From Hymenobacter sp. DG25B (lineage in GTDB: Bacteria > Bacteroidota > Bacteroidia > Cytophagales > Hymenobacteraceae): a stretch of DNA of 64,000 nucleotides. Numbering within the stretch: position 1 is the stretch's first letter; each line of letters starts with the position of its first letter. A program made the position numbers and the translations under genes. The stretch lies in contig NZ_CP010054.1 of NCBI RefSeq assembly GCF_000801315.1, positions 124,001-188,000 on the forward strand. The letters are read 5' to 3'. Positions 15,678-24,842 of this stretch are shown piece by piece. The notes under the pieces are model-generated. The model was not told the DNA's origin. It worked only from the letters and a program-made list of their open reading frames with translations, and ran no database searches.

Positions 15678-17363
15678 CTATTTCAGCACGGGCAGCTTAA
15701 AATCCTCCAGCACACTGGACTTGGCCATCATCTTCTCAATTTCCGCCACGGTGCGCGGGGCTTCTTTCGACAGATTTTCATAGCCGCTACTGGTCAGGAG
15801 CACATCATCCTCAATACGAACGCCAATGTTCCACCACTTTTTGTCGCAGGGGCTGCCTTCCGGGATATAGATACCGGGCTCCACCGTAATAACATTGCCG
15901 GCGCGCAGGGGGCCGTAGGAGCCCCGGTCGTGCACGTCCAGACCCAGGTAGTGGGAGGTGCCGTGGGGGAAATATCGGCGCACGTCTTCGGGCTTGGTGA
16001 TAATGCCCAGCTTCAGCAAACCAGCCGTAATAACCTCCTGCGCGGCCTTGCCCGGGGCACCGAAGGCATTGCCGGGCTTACACTCCGCAAAACCGGCTTC
16101 CTGGGCGGCCAGCACCAGCTCATAAATTTGCTTTTGCTCGGGGCTGAACTTGCCGCTGGGCGGAATAGTGCGTGTTACATCGGCGGTATAGCCGTGGTAT
16201 TCGGCGCCGCAGTCCATCAGCAGCAGGTCGTTTTTCACCTGCTGCTTGTCGTTGGTTTCGTAGTGCAGAATGCAGCCATTGGCGCCGGCCCCCACAATGC
16301 TGGGGTAGCCTTCAAACTCGGCGCCGTACCGCTTGTAGACGTATTCGTGCAGGCCTTGCACTTCCATTTCGCCCATTTCCGGCTTCAAGGCTTTCATCAC
16401 TTCCTGCTGGCCTACGGCGCTGATGCGGATGGCCCGGCGCAGGTGGGCCAGTTCCTCCGGGGTCTTGATTTCGCGCAGCTGGTCCAGGGCATTGTTGAGC
16501 AGGTTAGCGTCGTGCCGGCTCACGGGCCGGGCTTCCAACGCTTTCTGACGCTCAGCATCGGTAGTGGCTTTCAAATACCCCTGCACGTAGGCGTCGGTAG
16601 CCAGGGCAGGCTGCTCTTTCATCAGCCGCTCCAAGTAGCCTTTGATCTGCGGGGCGTTGCTTACCCCGGAGCGCTGCAGCCGGTTGTAAAGCTCGGCGCG
16701 GGCCGGACTGTAGTCGGCGGGCACGGCGGCCTGCTGCCGGAAGTCGGCTACCAGGTTGTAGAGGTCGGCGGGGTCGCGGCGGTCATCCCGCACATCGGCA
16801 GGCAGATTGGTGAAAAGCACCTGCCCAAAATCGGCCCAGCGGATACCGGCCCCGGCAAAGGCCTTGTTCTCGGCGGTATACTGGAGCTTCAGCTGGTCTT
16901 TGGCGCCGGCGCTGCCCAGGCGGCGGCCCGTCCATTGCTCGGCCTGCGGGTCGCGGGGCTGCACAAACAGCGCCTCCGTAACGCCGGCCTGCCCATTGAT
17001 GGTTTGCGGCTCCTTGAAGAGTACCAGCACGGCATCGGGCTCATCGTAGCCGGTCAGGTAAAAGAAATCCGGGTCCTGATGATAGAGGAAGTTAACGTCG
17101 TTGGCGCGGTTGCGCACAGGGGCCGCAAACAAAACGGCAACGGAGCGAGCCGGCATCTGTTGACGCAGTAGCTCTCTCCGTTGCCGGTGAAATGCGGGGT
17201 CCAGAAAATCGGCCGGCCGGTCAAGACCGGCGGCGCGCTGGGCAAAGGTGGCAGCCACAGGGGCGGCCAACAAACCCGAGAGCAGCGCGAGCTGTCCCAG
17301 GCGAAGAAGTTTGGCTGGAAGCACAGAAAGGAGGTTTAGTCGGCGAAGAGACCCACATGACAC
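15678..17363 (-). CDS. Secreted aminopeptidase P family (M24) metallopeptidase
   Basis: 561 residues, longer than E. coli PepP (about 440). A signal peptide is visible (LLRLGQLALLSGLLAAPVAA, with cleavage near FAQ), so it acts in the periplasm or outside. The M24 metal ligands are present: DCGAEYHGYTADVTRT (two Asp), FPHGTSHYLGLDVHDRG (His), TVEPGIYIP (Glu) and GVRIEDDVLL (Glu). It should remove N-terminal residues before proline. The start is a GTG at 17363; no ATG in frame precedes the signal peptide. It lies between rpmB and the DUF5602 gene. Confidence 0.9.
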   Translation of the reverse strand: MSCGSLRRLNLLSVLPAKLLRLGQLALLSGLLAAPVAATFAQRAAGLDRPADFLDPAFHRQRRELLRQQMPARSVAVLFAAPVRNRANDVNFLYHQDPDFFYLTGYDEPDAVLVLFKEPQTINGQAGVTEALFVQPRDPQAEQWTGRRLGSAGAKDQLKLQYTAENKAFAGAGIRWADFGQVLFTNLPADVRDDRRDPADLYNLVADFRQQAAVPADYSPARAELYNRLQRSGVSNAPQIKGYLERLMKEQPALATDAYVQGYLKATTDAERQKALEARPVSRHDANLLNNALDQLREIKTPEELAHLRRAIRISAVGQQEVMKALKPEMGEMEVQGLHEYVYKRYGAEFEGYPSIVGAGANGCILHYETNDKQQVKNDLLLMDCGAEYHGYTADVTRTIPPSGKFSPEQKQIYELVLAAQEAGFAECKPGNAFGAPGKAAQEVITAGLLKLGIITKPEDVRRYFPHGTSHYLGLDVHDRGSYGPLRAGNVITVEPGIYIPEGSPCDKKWWNIGVRIEDDVLLTSSGYENLSKEAPRTVAEIEKMMAKSSVLEDFKLPVLK

Positions 17364-17425
17364 GGAAACGTTGCGTTCCGCTTATTGCAGGCTTCACCTA
17401 AGAAGCTCCTAAACTTCCAAAAAAA

Positions 17426-17665
17426 CTAGTAAACGATGAAGCCCTGCTCTTTCGCCTTCTTCAGGACCGACATAATGCCGTTCTTGTTGATAGTGCGGAT
17501 AGTGCTGGTTGCTACTTTCAAAGTAACCCAAGCATCCTCTTCGGGGATGTAGAAGCGCTTCTTCTGCAGGTTCGGATAGAACTTGCGCTTGGTCTTGTTG
17601 TTGGCGTGCGAAACGTTGTTGCCTACGCGGGTACGCTTGCCGGTCAGATCACAAACTCGGGCCAT
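17426..17665 (-). CDS. rpmB: 50S ribosomal protein L28
   Basis: 79 residues, full length. Starts MARVCDLTGKRTRVGNNVSH and continues with NKTKRKFYPNLQKKRFYIPE, both diagnostic for L28. A longer open frame extends upstream past 18000, but it has no coding character and overlaps two other genes, so the ATG at 17665 is the start. A near-consensus GATATTTG on the minus strand at 17709-17716 is a likely promoter. The downstream neighbour is a secreted peptidase instead of the usual rpmG. Confidence 0.96.
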   Translation of the reverse strand: MARVCDLTGKRTRVGNNVSHANNKTKRKFYPNLQKKRFYIPEEDAWVTLKVATSTIRTINKNGIMSVLKKAKEQGFIVY

Positions 17666-17762
17666 GATATAGAGGGACTTGAAGGTTTCAGTGCTTGAAA
17701 AAGGGACGCAAATATCGGTATAACTTCGATAGTAACAAACCCAAAGGCTGAAAAATAGCGGG

Positions 17763-17951
<189 letters not shown>

Positions 17952-18338
17952 TTAGGAGTTGGCAGCCAGCTCGGCAATGCACTCAATTTCCACCAGCGCA
18001 TCCAGGGGCAGTCGGGATACTTCCACGGTACTGCGGGCCGGGCGGTGCTCGCCAAATACCTCCGCGTAGGTGGCATTCATGCGGGGAAAGTCGGCGAAGT
18101 TTTTCAGAAAGACGGTGGTTTTTACCACGTTCTGCAGACTGAGGCCTTTGCTGGCGAGTACCGTGGCGAGGTTGTGCAGGGCCTGGCGGGTCTGCTCCTC
18201 AATAGTAGTAGCCTCAATGCGCATGGTGGCGGGTACCACCGGCGTTTGGCCGGAGCAGAATACCAGGCCATTGCTGACGATGGCTTGCGCATAGGGACCA
18301 ATGGCCTGGGGCGCGTCGGGGTGATGCAGGGTTTCCAT
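17952..18338 (-). CDS. RidA family protein (reactive imine/enamine deaminase)
   Basis: 128 residues, the standard size. RidA proteins hydrolyse reactive enamine/imine intermediates made by PLP enzymes to ketoacids plus ammonia. Conserved parts seen: AIGPYAQAI, VFCSGQTPV, NVVKTTVFLKNFADFPRMN, and RSTVEVSRLPLDALVEIECI, which holds the substrate-binding Arg. The family trimerises in the cytoplasm. A TATCTTTA element ends six bases before the ATG, so the mRNA may be leaderless. The DUF5522 gene follows directly. Confidence 0.93.
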   Translation of the reverse strand: METLHHPDAPQAIGPYAQAIVSNGLVFCSGQTPVVPATMRIEATTIEEQTRQALHNLATVLASKGLSLQNVVKTTVFLKNFADFPRMNATYAEVFGEHRPARSTVEVSRLPLDALVEIECIAELAANS

Positions 18339-18344
18339 TGCCGG

Positions 18345-18352
18345 TAAAGATA
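18345..18352 (-). promoter_or_regulatory. Near-consensus -7 element of the RidA gene
   Basis: TATCTTTA on the minus strand matches seven of eight positions of TATCTTTG and lies six bases before the RidA ATG, the same geometry as at rlmN. Confidence 0.4.
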
Positions 18353-18446
18353 CTAGCTCCCGGCGGTGGAGCCAGGTTACAGCGGGCGGCTTTTTTGTAG
18401 TTTAGGGAGCCGAACTCCTGTCCTCTAACCTATTGCTCCGTTTTGT

Positions 18447-18962
18447 ATGCGCGTATGTTCTCCTTCTTCTCTAGTACTCGGGGCGCTGGCCGCAGCCCTG
18501 CTGGTTTTCGCGGCGCCGGCCCAGGCCCAAAAAGCACCGACGAAGTCACCTACCGATATGCCCGCCCGACTGGTGGGCACAGAGCTGGCCGCCATTGTGC
18601 ATGATGTGGATGCTACCCTGGCCCAGCCCATCCGCCAGGCGCGGCAAAAGCTGTCCTCCGTGAAAAAGCGGTATGCTGCCGGGCTGCCCGCAGGCCAGAC
18701 GCTCTACCTCACCACGCGCATTTTCGACTCCGACGGGCAGTTTGAGCAGGTTTTCGTGCGCGTCAGCAGCTGGCAGGACAAAATAGTAACCGGCACGCTG
18801 GCCAACAAGCTGGAAGCCGTGCACGAGTATCAGCCTAACCAGTCTATTACCTTCCCCGAGCAAGCCGTGCTCGACTGGACCATTACCGCCGCTGATGGAC
18901 AGGAAGAAGGCAACTACGTGGGCAAGTTCATTGACCGCCTGCAAAGCAAAGGCAAGGAATAA
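18447..18962 (+). CDS. Exported DUF2314 family protein
   Basis: 171 residues with a clear signal peptide (MRVCSPSSLVLGALAAALLV, cleavage after AQAQ near residue 28). The mature part has the DUF2314/YegJ pattern: VFVRVSSWQDKIVTGTLANK, then TFPEQAVLDWTI and GNYVGKF. In other bacteria DUF2314 proteins are small and of unknown role. It is predicted to be periplasmic. Transcribed towards rocD, 72 bases upstream of it, so co-transcription is possible. Confidence 0.75.
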   Translation: MRVCSPSSLVLGALAAALLVFAAPAQAQKAPTKSPTDMPARLVGTELAAIVHDVDATLAQPIRQARQKLSSVKKRYAAGLPAGQTLYLTTRIFDSDGQFEQVFVRVSSWQDKIVTGTLANKLEAVHEYQPNQSITFPEQAVLDWTITAADGQEEGNYVGKFIDRLQSKGKE

Positions 18963-19033
18963 GTACCGGTGCTCTCCGCCCTTTTCCGTAATTTCGGGCA
19001 ACTGATTCCTGCTATTTTCCAAAACTCAAGCAT

Positions 19034-20284
19034 ATGGAAACCACCTCCCCTACCGCCACCCAGACCCGCAGCCAGCAGCTGATGGCCCTCGAAGACCAGT
19101 ATGGCGCCCATAACTACCACCCGCTGCCCGTGGTGCTCAACCGGGGCGAGGGCGTGCACCTGTGGGATGTGGAAGGCAAGCACTATTACGATTTCCTATC
19201 CGCTTATTCCGCTGTAAACCAGGGCCATTGCCACCCGCGCATCATCGGGGCCATGACGGAGCAGGCCCAGAAGCTCACGCTCACCTCCCGCGCCTTCTTC
19301 AACGACCAGTTGGGCGCCGCCGAAAAGCAGCTTTGCGAGCTATTCAACTACGATAAGGCGCTGCTAATGAACTCCGGCGCCGAGGCCGTGGAAACCGCCC
19401 TGAAGCTGGCCCGCAAGTGGGGCTACCAGGAAAAAGGCATTGCGCCCAACATGGCCCGCATCATTGTGGCCGAGCATAACTTCCACGGCCGCACCACCGG
19501 CATCATCTCCTTCAGCACCGACCCCGACAGCACCGGCGGCTTCGGCCCCTACACGCCCGGCTACCAGGTAGTGCCCTATGATGATCTGGAAGCGCTGGAG
19601 GAAGCCGTGCGGGACCCGCACGTGTGCGCTTTCCTGGTAGAGCCCATTCAGGGCGAAGCCGGCGTGATGGTACCATCCGATGGTTACCTGGCCAAGGCGC
19701 ACGAAATCTGCAAAGCCCACAACGTGCTATTTATTGCCGATGAGATTCAGACCGGCCTGGGCCGCACCGGCGAGCTGCTGGCCACCTGCTACGAAGGCGT
19801 GCACGCCGATATTCTGGTGCTGGGCAAAGCCCTGAGCGGCGGGGCCATGCCCGTGTCGGCGGTGCTGGCGCGCAATGAGATTATGCTCACCATTCAGCCC
19901 GGGCAGCACGGCTCCACGTTTGGCGGCAACCCGCTGGCCTGCGCCGTAATGCGCGCCGCCCTGGATGTGCTGCTGGATGAAAAACTGACCGAAAACGCCC
20001 GCGCCATGGGCGAGGTATTCCGGGAGCGGATGCGCCGCGTGCAGGCTAAGCGCCCCGAGGTAGTGGAGCTGGTGCGCGGCAAAGGCCTGCTGAATGCCGT
20101 AGTCATCAAGCCCCACGCCGACGGCCGCACCGCCTGGGACGTGTGCGTGACCCTGATGGAGCGCGGCGTGCTGGCCAAGCCCACCCACGGCGACATCATC
20201 CGCTTCGCGCCGCCGCTGGTTATCAACGAAGAGCAGCTGCACGAAGCCTGCGACATCATTGAGCAGACTATTCTGGAGTTTTAA
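19034..20284 (+). CDS. rocD: Ornithine--oxo-acid aminotransferase
   Basis: 416 residues, class III PLP aminotransferase. It converts ornithine plus 2-oxoglutarate to glutamate semialdehyde plus glutamate, in arginine and proline metabolism. The PLP lysine is in [19 protein letters not shown] (about residues 262-280); the cofactor Asp and neighbours are in [15 protein letters not shown], with [20 protein letters not shown] earlier. The N-terminal [19 protein letters not shown] is typical of ornithine aminotransferases rather than of acetylornithine or GABA enzymes. A terminator follows. Confidence 0.93.
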   Translation: METTSPTATQTRSQQLMALEDQYGAHNYHPLPVVLNRGEGVHLWDVEGKHYYDFLSAYSAVNQGHCHPRIIGAMTEQAQKLTLTSRAFFNDQLGAAEKQLCELFNYDKALLMNSGAEAVETALKLARKWGYQEKGIAPNMARIIVAEHNFHGRTTGIISFSTDPDSTGGFGPYTPGYQVVPYDDLEALEEAVRDPHVCAFLVEPIQGEAGVMVPSDGYLAKAHEICKAHNVLFIADEIQTGLGRTGELLATCYEGVHADILVLGKALSGGAMPVSAVLARNEIMLTIQPGQHGSTFGGNPLACAVMRAALDVLLDEKLTENARAMGEVFRERMRRVQAKRPEVVELVRGKGLLNAVVIKPHADGRTAWDVCVTLMERGVLAKPTHGDIIRFAPPLVINEEQLHEACDIIEQTILEF

Positions 20285-20312
20285 CCTGAGAACTTTTCTT
20301 GGTTTTCACGTA

Positions 20313-20354
20313 AGAAGCGGGCCGTCCTTCTCCGGGCGGGCCGCTTCTTTTTTG
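20313..20354 (+). terminator. Rho-independent terminator after rocD
   Basis: AAGAAGCGG pairs with CCGCTTCTT around a GC-rich loop and runs into TTTTTT. It overlaps almost to the ATG of the next lipoprotein gene at 20358. Confidence 0.75.
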
Positions 20355-20357
20355 CCG

Positions 20358-20885
20358 ATGAACTCAACCGCTACCAAGTATTGCCTGTTGCTGCCGCTGG
20401 CGCTGCTCCTGAGCTGCCGCAGCGAAAAAGCCGCCTTTCAGTTTACGCCCGCCACTATCGTGGCCGTTGCCGCGCCGGAGGAGGCCACCGCTACCGCCGA
20501 CAGCGGCCTGGCCACGCCAATGCTGCCTGCCACCCCGGCCAGAACTTCATTAGTACCTCAAAGCGCTCCGGTTGCTGCACCAACTTCTCAGGCCGCCAGC
20601 CGCCGCGTGCGCCATGCCCGCCCGCTGCTACAGCAGAAAACGCAGGCTTCGCCGCGTCGCGCTGCCCGCCCGCTGGAAAAGGGAGAGCCGGAAAACAAGG
20701 TGTGGCACCTGGTGCTGGGCGGGGCGCTGGTGGTAGGCGGCGTAGTAGCCGGGCTCCTGCTGGGCGGCTGGCTGGGGCTGGGGGTGGGCGCGGTCGGGGT
20801 GCTGCTGGGCTACTATTTTGTGGTGTTGGGTATTGGCGGCCCGCACGCCTGGCTGGGCGTTTTTCAGGAATGCTTTAATATGTAG
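20358..20885 (+). CDS. Uncharacterised lipoprotein, tandem copy 1
   Basis: About 175 residues. The signal peptide LLLPLALLLSC ends in a lipobox, then CRSEKAAFQF. The middle is Ala/Pro/Ser-rich with a basic RRVRHARPLLQQ segment, and the C-terminus has two Gly-rich membrane helices (VLGGALVVGGVVAGLLLGGW, then LGVGAVGVLLGYYFVVLGI). The next gene has the same plan, so the two are paralogs. An earlier in-frame ATG at 20259 lies inside rocD and its terminator, so 20358 is the start. I recognise no family. Confidence 0.68.
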   Translation: MNSTATKYCLLLPLALLLSCRSEKAAFQFTPATIVAVAAPEEATATADSGLATPMLPATPARTSLVPQSAPVAAPTSQAASRRVRHARPLLQQKTQASPRRAARPLEKGEPENKVWHLVLGGALVVGGVVAGLLLGGWLGLGVGAVGVLLGYYFVVLGIGGPHAWLGVFQECFNM

Positions 20886-20900
20886 GCCTATATTCAGGCG

Positions 20901-21437
20901 ATGAGCGACAAGCTGTATTCCTGGATAGTTATTGGCCTGATGGCTGGCGTAGGAGTAGGTTGCCGCAGTCAGCAAGCGGCTTTTTCCTTCCGCGCCCAAA
21001 CGCAATTGTCAGCTGCTCTCTACCCCGCCCAGGCATTACCTGCGGCAAGTCCGGTGCAAGGGCACCTGCCTTTCTCAGCGCGCTTTCAGCCGGCGTTCCG
21101 GCTAGCGGGTAGGCACAAGGCTTCTGCCGCTGCGGGTAGAATTGCCACACCATCCAGGCAAATTTTACAGGCTGCTTCTCCTCGCCATCTGCTGCCGGTT
21201 AATAATCCCCAAAGGCTTCACTCCACCGTCAGCCCCTCTCTAAAAGGTCCTGCCCACACTACATCCCCCAAAGGTGATTTATTACAGGTTCTCGCAACGC
21301 TGCTATTCATCGGAGGCATTGTGCTGGGGATAATTATGGGCGGGTGGGCCGGATTCGGGCTTTTCGTCCTTTGTAGTCTGGCGGCTTTGGTACTTGCTTT
21401 CTGGGGTGGTTTTATCATTGATGGCAACTTACCCTGA
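20901..21437 (+). CDS. Uncharacterised lipoprotein, tandem copy 2
   Basis: 178 residues with the same architecture as the gene before it: a signal peptide to a lipobox Cys (LMAGVGVGC), the shared CRSQQAAFSF entry, a disordered Ala/Ser/Pro-rich middle with basic residues, and two C-terminal helices (ATLLFIGGIVLGIIMGGW, then FVLCSLAALVLAFWGGFI). The GxxxGGWxG turn between helices is conserved in both. It starts 15 bases after copy 1. No function can be given; an envelope location is likely. Confidence 0.68.
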   Translation: MSDKLYSWIVIGLMAGVGVGCRSQQAAFSFRAQTQLSAALYPAQALPAASPVQGHLPFSARFQPAFRLAGRHKASAAAGRIATPSRQILQAASPRHLLPVNNPQRLHSTVSPSLKGPAHTTSPKGDLLQVLATLLFIGGIVLGIIMGGWAGFGLFVLCSLAALVLAFWGGFIIDGNLP

Positions 21438-21455
21438 GGCCCGCGGCTGCAACCT

Positions 21456-21463
21456 TATCTTTG
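21456..21463 (+). promoter_or_regulatory. Bacteroidota -7 promoter element of hemB
   Basis: TATCTTTG fits TAnnTTTG exactly, 40 bases before the ATG at 21504. It argues for that start over the upstream in-frame codon at 21483, which would leave almost no leader. Confidence 0.6.
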
Positions 21464-21503
21464 CCGGCGTTGTTCTGCTCTGTTGTCAATTCTGATTGTA
21501 GCT

Positions 21504-22496
21504 ATGCCTATTCTTCCCTCGCACCGTCCGCGGCGCAACCGTAAGTCCGAAGTTATCCGCAATATGGTCCAGGAGACCAACCTGGCGGTGCAGGATTTCA
21601 TTTACCCGGTCTTTCTGATTGAAGGCCAGAATCAGCAGATTGAAATTCATTCCATGCCGGGTATCTACCGGCACTCCGCCGACCGGCTTATCGACGAAAT
21701 TGGGAAGTGCGTAGAGCTGGGCATCAAGTCCTTCGCCCCATTCCCCGGTATCAACGATGCGCTGAAAGACCGGCTGGCCCGTGAATCAGCTAACCCCGAA
21801 GGCCTCTACCTGAAAACCATAGCTGACATTAAGCGCCAGTTCCCGGATGTGGTGCTGATGACCGACGTGGCCATGGACCCCTACTCTTCCGATGGCCACG
21901 ACGGCGTGGTAGACCCCGAGTCGGGGGAGATTTTGAACGATGCTTCTCTGGAAGTGCTGGGCCAGATGGCCCTGGCGCAGGCCCGCGCCGGCGCTGATAT
22001 CATCGGCCCCTCGGATATGATGGATGGCCGCGTGGCCTGGATTCGGGAGGTGCTCGACAGCAATGCCTTCACCAACGTGAGCATCATGAGCTACACGGCC
22101 AAGTACGCTTCCGCTTTCTACGGCCCCTTCCGCGACGCGCTGGACTCAGCCCCGAAAAAAGGCGACAAAAAAACCTACCAGATGAACCCCGCCAACCGCC
22201 GCGAGGCCCTGCGCGAGCTGGCCCTGGACGAGCAGGAAGGCGTCGATATGGTGATGATTAAGCCCGCCTTGAGCTACCTGGACGTGATTCGGGAAGTGCG
22301 CGACCATACGCAGCTGCCGGTTACGGCCTACAACGTATCGGGCGAGTACGCCATGATTAAAGCCGCCGCCCAGCAGGGCTGGCTGGATGGTGAGCGAACC
22401 ATGATGGAGGTGCTGCTGAGCATTAAGCGCGCTGGCGCCGACGCCATCCTCACCTACTTCGCCAAAGAAGCCGCCCAGGTACTGCGCCGGGGCTAA
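21504..22496 (+). CDS. hemB: Porphobilinogen synthase (delta-aminolevulinic acid dehydratase)
   Basis: 330 residues from ATG 21504. Condenses two 5-aminolevulinate molecules to porphobilinogen in haem synthesis. The two Schiff-base lysines are in SYTAKYASAFYGPFRDA and MVMIKPALSYLD. The metal region reads DVAMDPYSSDGHDG, with Asp in place of the zinc-binding cysteines, so this is the Mg-dependent type. GADIIGPSDMMDGRV is the usual centre. It has its own promoter element and a terminator after the stop, so it is monocistronic. Confidence 0.96.
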   Translation: MPILPSHRPRRNRKSEVIRNMVQETNLAVQDFIYPVFLIEGQNQQIEIHSMPGIYRHSADRLIDEIGKCVELGIKSFAPFPGINDALKDRLARESANPEGLYLKTIADIKRQFPDVVLMTDVAMDPYSSDGHDGVVDPESGEILNDASLEVLGQMALAQARAGADIIGPSDMMDGRVAWIREVLDSNAFTNVSIMSYTAKYASAFYGPFRDALDSAPKKGDKKTYQMNPANRREALRELALDEQEGVDMVMIKPALSYLDVIREVRDHTQLPVTAYNVSGEYAMIKAAAQQGWLDGERTMMEVLLSIKRAGADAILTYFAKEAAQVLRRG

Positions 22497-22522
22497 TTAT
22501 TCTTACAGCCACGTTACTTCAC

Positions 22523-22554
22523 AAAAAAGCCTCCGTGAAAACGGGGGCTTTTTT
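22523..22554 (+). terminator. Rho-independent terminator after hemB
   Basis: AAAAAAGCCTCCGT pairs with ACGGGGGCTTTTTT (one G-U) around a GAAA tetraloop. The A-run makes it usable by the convergent PAP2 gene too. Confidence 0.85.
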
Positions 22555-22573
22555 GTAGGTTAAAAACGGAGGG

Positions 22574-23280
22574 TTAATGGGTGCCAAAGAGGAAAACGGC
22601 AATCTGCCGGACCTCTTCAAACATGGCGCCTACCTGGTAGGTGATGACGAACAAACCGACGTAGAATATACTGGGATACTGCTTGCCCAGGGTGAGAATG
22701 GGCGCAAATAGCCTATTGAGCACATAAGGGCGCGTAGTGAGCCAGACACACGATGCCCCGATAAGACCACCCGCCAGGATATCGGTGGGGTTGTGCACGC
22801 CAATATAGATGCGGGGCAGGCACACGAACAGCACCACGTAGCCCAGTACCAGCAAGCCAATGCGCCGATTAATCAGCAGAATGCCGGTGGAAAGGGCCAG
22901 TACCAGCGTGGCCGTGTCGCTGGGCATGGAGTTTACATCGTTGAAGGAGGAGGAGGTTTTGCTGCGCCAGTCGGCAATGGGGTTTACAAATTTCAGCTCC
23001 TTGTTATACAAGGGCCGCACCCGGAAGGGCAGCACGTGCACCAGCACCCGCGCCACAAACATGGCCAGCAAACCGCCCACCAGCGTGGCCAGCAGCATTT
23101 GCCGCACATATATCCGGTTGGGCGTGTGCTGATAAAACCAGAGAAACCAGAACGTCATGGCCACAATGCCCCCTTCAGCAGGTTATTGAACACAAACAGG
23201 TTCACCAGCGAGTCGAAGAAATCGGATTGGCGGGCAAACTGGTTTACAAAGGTGATAATGTGATAATCGAATGCATTCAT
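22574..23280 (-). pseudogene. PAP2 family membrane phosphatase, interrupted by one frameshift
   Basis: The N-terminus (from ATG 23280, MNAFDYHIITFVNQFARQSD) is in one frame and the remaining 196 residues in another. They join if the five-base C run at 23169-23173 (G run on the coding strand) had six bases, restoring NLLKGGIVAMTFW. PAP2 motifs are partly visible: FRVRP (C1), SMPSDTA where the family has PSGH (C2), and RIYIGVHNPTD (C3, with its His and Asp). The C2 His is thus replaced by Thr. About five membrane helices. It may act on a lipid pyrophosphate or be inactive. Convergent with hemB across a shared terminator. Confidence 0.82.
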
Positions 23281-23368
23281 GGCTTTTAGGCTAAGGAGCT
23301 CCAGTAACTCTTAGCACTAAAATAATGATAGTAATAATTTTTACAAATAAAATACAATAAATTCTTTT

Positions 23369-24748
23369 CTAGCTCTCCTTTTCGCTTGTTACAGCCGGCG
23401 CGAAGGGCCAGCGCTGCAGCTTGCGGCTCCACAGCAGAAAAGCCACGCAGCCCGCGGCTATAACTGCCAGCGCCGAGGCTATAAGCTGCAGGCCGGTGCT
23501 CCAGAAAATCAGCAGCCACACCACTATGGCCAGTACCACGGGCAAAGGGTATAAGGGCATGCGGAAGGGCAGCCCCGTAGTGCCGCGTCGGCGGCGCAGC
23601 AGCACCAGGCCAATAGCCTGCCCCACAAACTGTATCAGAATGCGCATGGCCAGAATGGCGCTGATAACCTCGGCCAGCCGGAACAGCAGGCTGAATACAA
23701 ACCCCAACCCGCCCAGAATCAGCAGCGAAACGTAGGGAAACTGCTTGGTGGGATGCAGGCGCCCGAAGATGGGTAGAAACTCGCCATCGGCAGCGGCGGC
23801 GTACGGAATGCGCGAGTACCCCAGCAGTACGGCAAACAGGGAAGCAAACGCTACCCACAGCACCAAAGCCGTGGCCGCTTTGGCCGCCATGGCCCCGTAC
23901 AGCCGCTCCACAAACGTGCTGACGATAAACTCCGAATGCTGCGCCTCCTGCCAGGGAATAACGGTGCCCACGCTCCAGTTCAGCAGCAGATACAGCGCCG
24001 TAATGCCCAGAATGCTGAGGAAGATGCTGCGCGGTATCAGCTTGTGCGGCTCGCGCACCTCGCCGCCCAGGTGGCACACGTTGTAGTAGCCCAGGTAGCT
24101 GTAAATGGTTTTCACGGCCGCCTGCCCCATAGCCGCCGAGAGCAGCAAACCCGGCACCGCCGACCACCCTCCGGCCGGCAGCCAGGCCACCGGATGCGTG
24201 GCGTGCGTGAGGCCGCCAAAAATCAGCCAGGCCATCAGGCCCAGCACGCCCACCCACAACAGCACGCCCAGGCGGCCAATATCCTCAATGCGGCGGTAGA
24301 GCAGCAGCACCAGCAGCAGTACCACCGTGCCGCTCACCAGCTTGGGCTGCCACCAGGCCGTGAGCGGCACCAAATAGCCGAAATACTGCGCAAAGCCAAT
24401 GGCACCGGAGGCCAGCACCAGCGGGGCCTGCACCAGGGTTTGCCACACATATAGGAACGACATGAGCCGACCCCATTTATGCTCGCCATAAGCTAGCTTC
24501 AGAAACCGGTAGGAGCCGCCGGCTTCCGGGTAGGCAGCGCCCAGCTCACTCCAGATCAGGCCATCTACCACGGCCAGCCCGGCCCCTACCAGCCAGGCCA
24601 GCAAAAAGTAGGGCCCCATCAGGCCCATCACCAGCGGCAGCGTAACAAAAGGGCCAATGCCCACCATGTCAATCATGTTGAGGGCAGTGGCTTGCACCAG
24701 GCCCAGGCGGCGGCTTAAGGTAGGAACGGGGGGTAACGGTGCTGACAT
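23369..24748 (-). CDS. APC-superfamily amino acid permease
   Basis: 459 residues with about twelve hydrophobic segments. The first helix reads ALNMIDMVGIGPFVTLPLVM, in which GIGPFV matches the unwound helix-1 substrate site of APC transporters (G-x-G). Further conserved parts are SELGAAYPEAGGSYRFL and SYLGYYNVCHLGGEVREPHK. It probably imports or exchanges an amino acid; the substrate is not predictable. The start at 24748 is preferred over 24790 because the earlier residues (NNAPLAHFCF) are not membrane-protein-like and would overlap the divergent promoter with the CDF gene. Confidence 0.88.
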   Translation of the reverse strand: MSAPLPPVPTLSRRLGLVQATALNMIDMVGIGPFVTLPLVMGLMGPYFLLAWLVGAGLAVVDGLIWSELGAAYPEAGGSYRFLKLAYGEHKWGRLMSFLYVWQTLVQAPLVLASGAIGFAQYFGYLVPLTAWWQPKLVSGTVVLLLVLLLYRRIEDIGRLGVLLWVGVLGLMAWLIFGGLTHATHPVAWLPAGGWSAVPGLLLSAAMGQAAVKTIYSYLGYYNVCHLGGEVREPHKLIPRSIFLSILGITALYLLLNWSVGTVIPWQEAQHSEFIVSTFVERLYGAMAAKAATALVLWVAFASLFAVLLGYSRIPYAAAADGEFLPIFGRLHPTKQFPYVSLLILGGLGFVFSLLFRLAEVISAILAMRILIQFVGQAIGLVLLRRRRGTTGLPFRMPLYPLPVVLAIVVWLLIFWSTGLQLIASALAVIAAGCVAFLLWSRKLQRWPFAPAVTSEKES

Positions 24749-24842
24749 AGAAAAGCAAAAGTGGGCTAAAGGTGCATTATTCCGCGGCATCTTCTAACTC
24801 CGGCCCGGCCGGTGCGTACCAGTGAACACAAACCTTGGTGAA

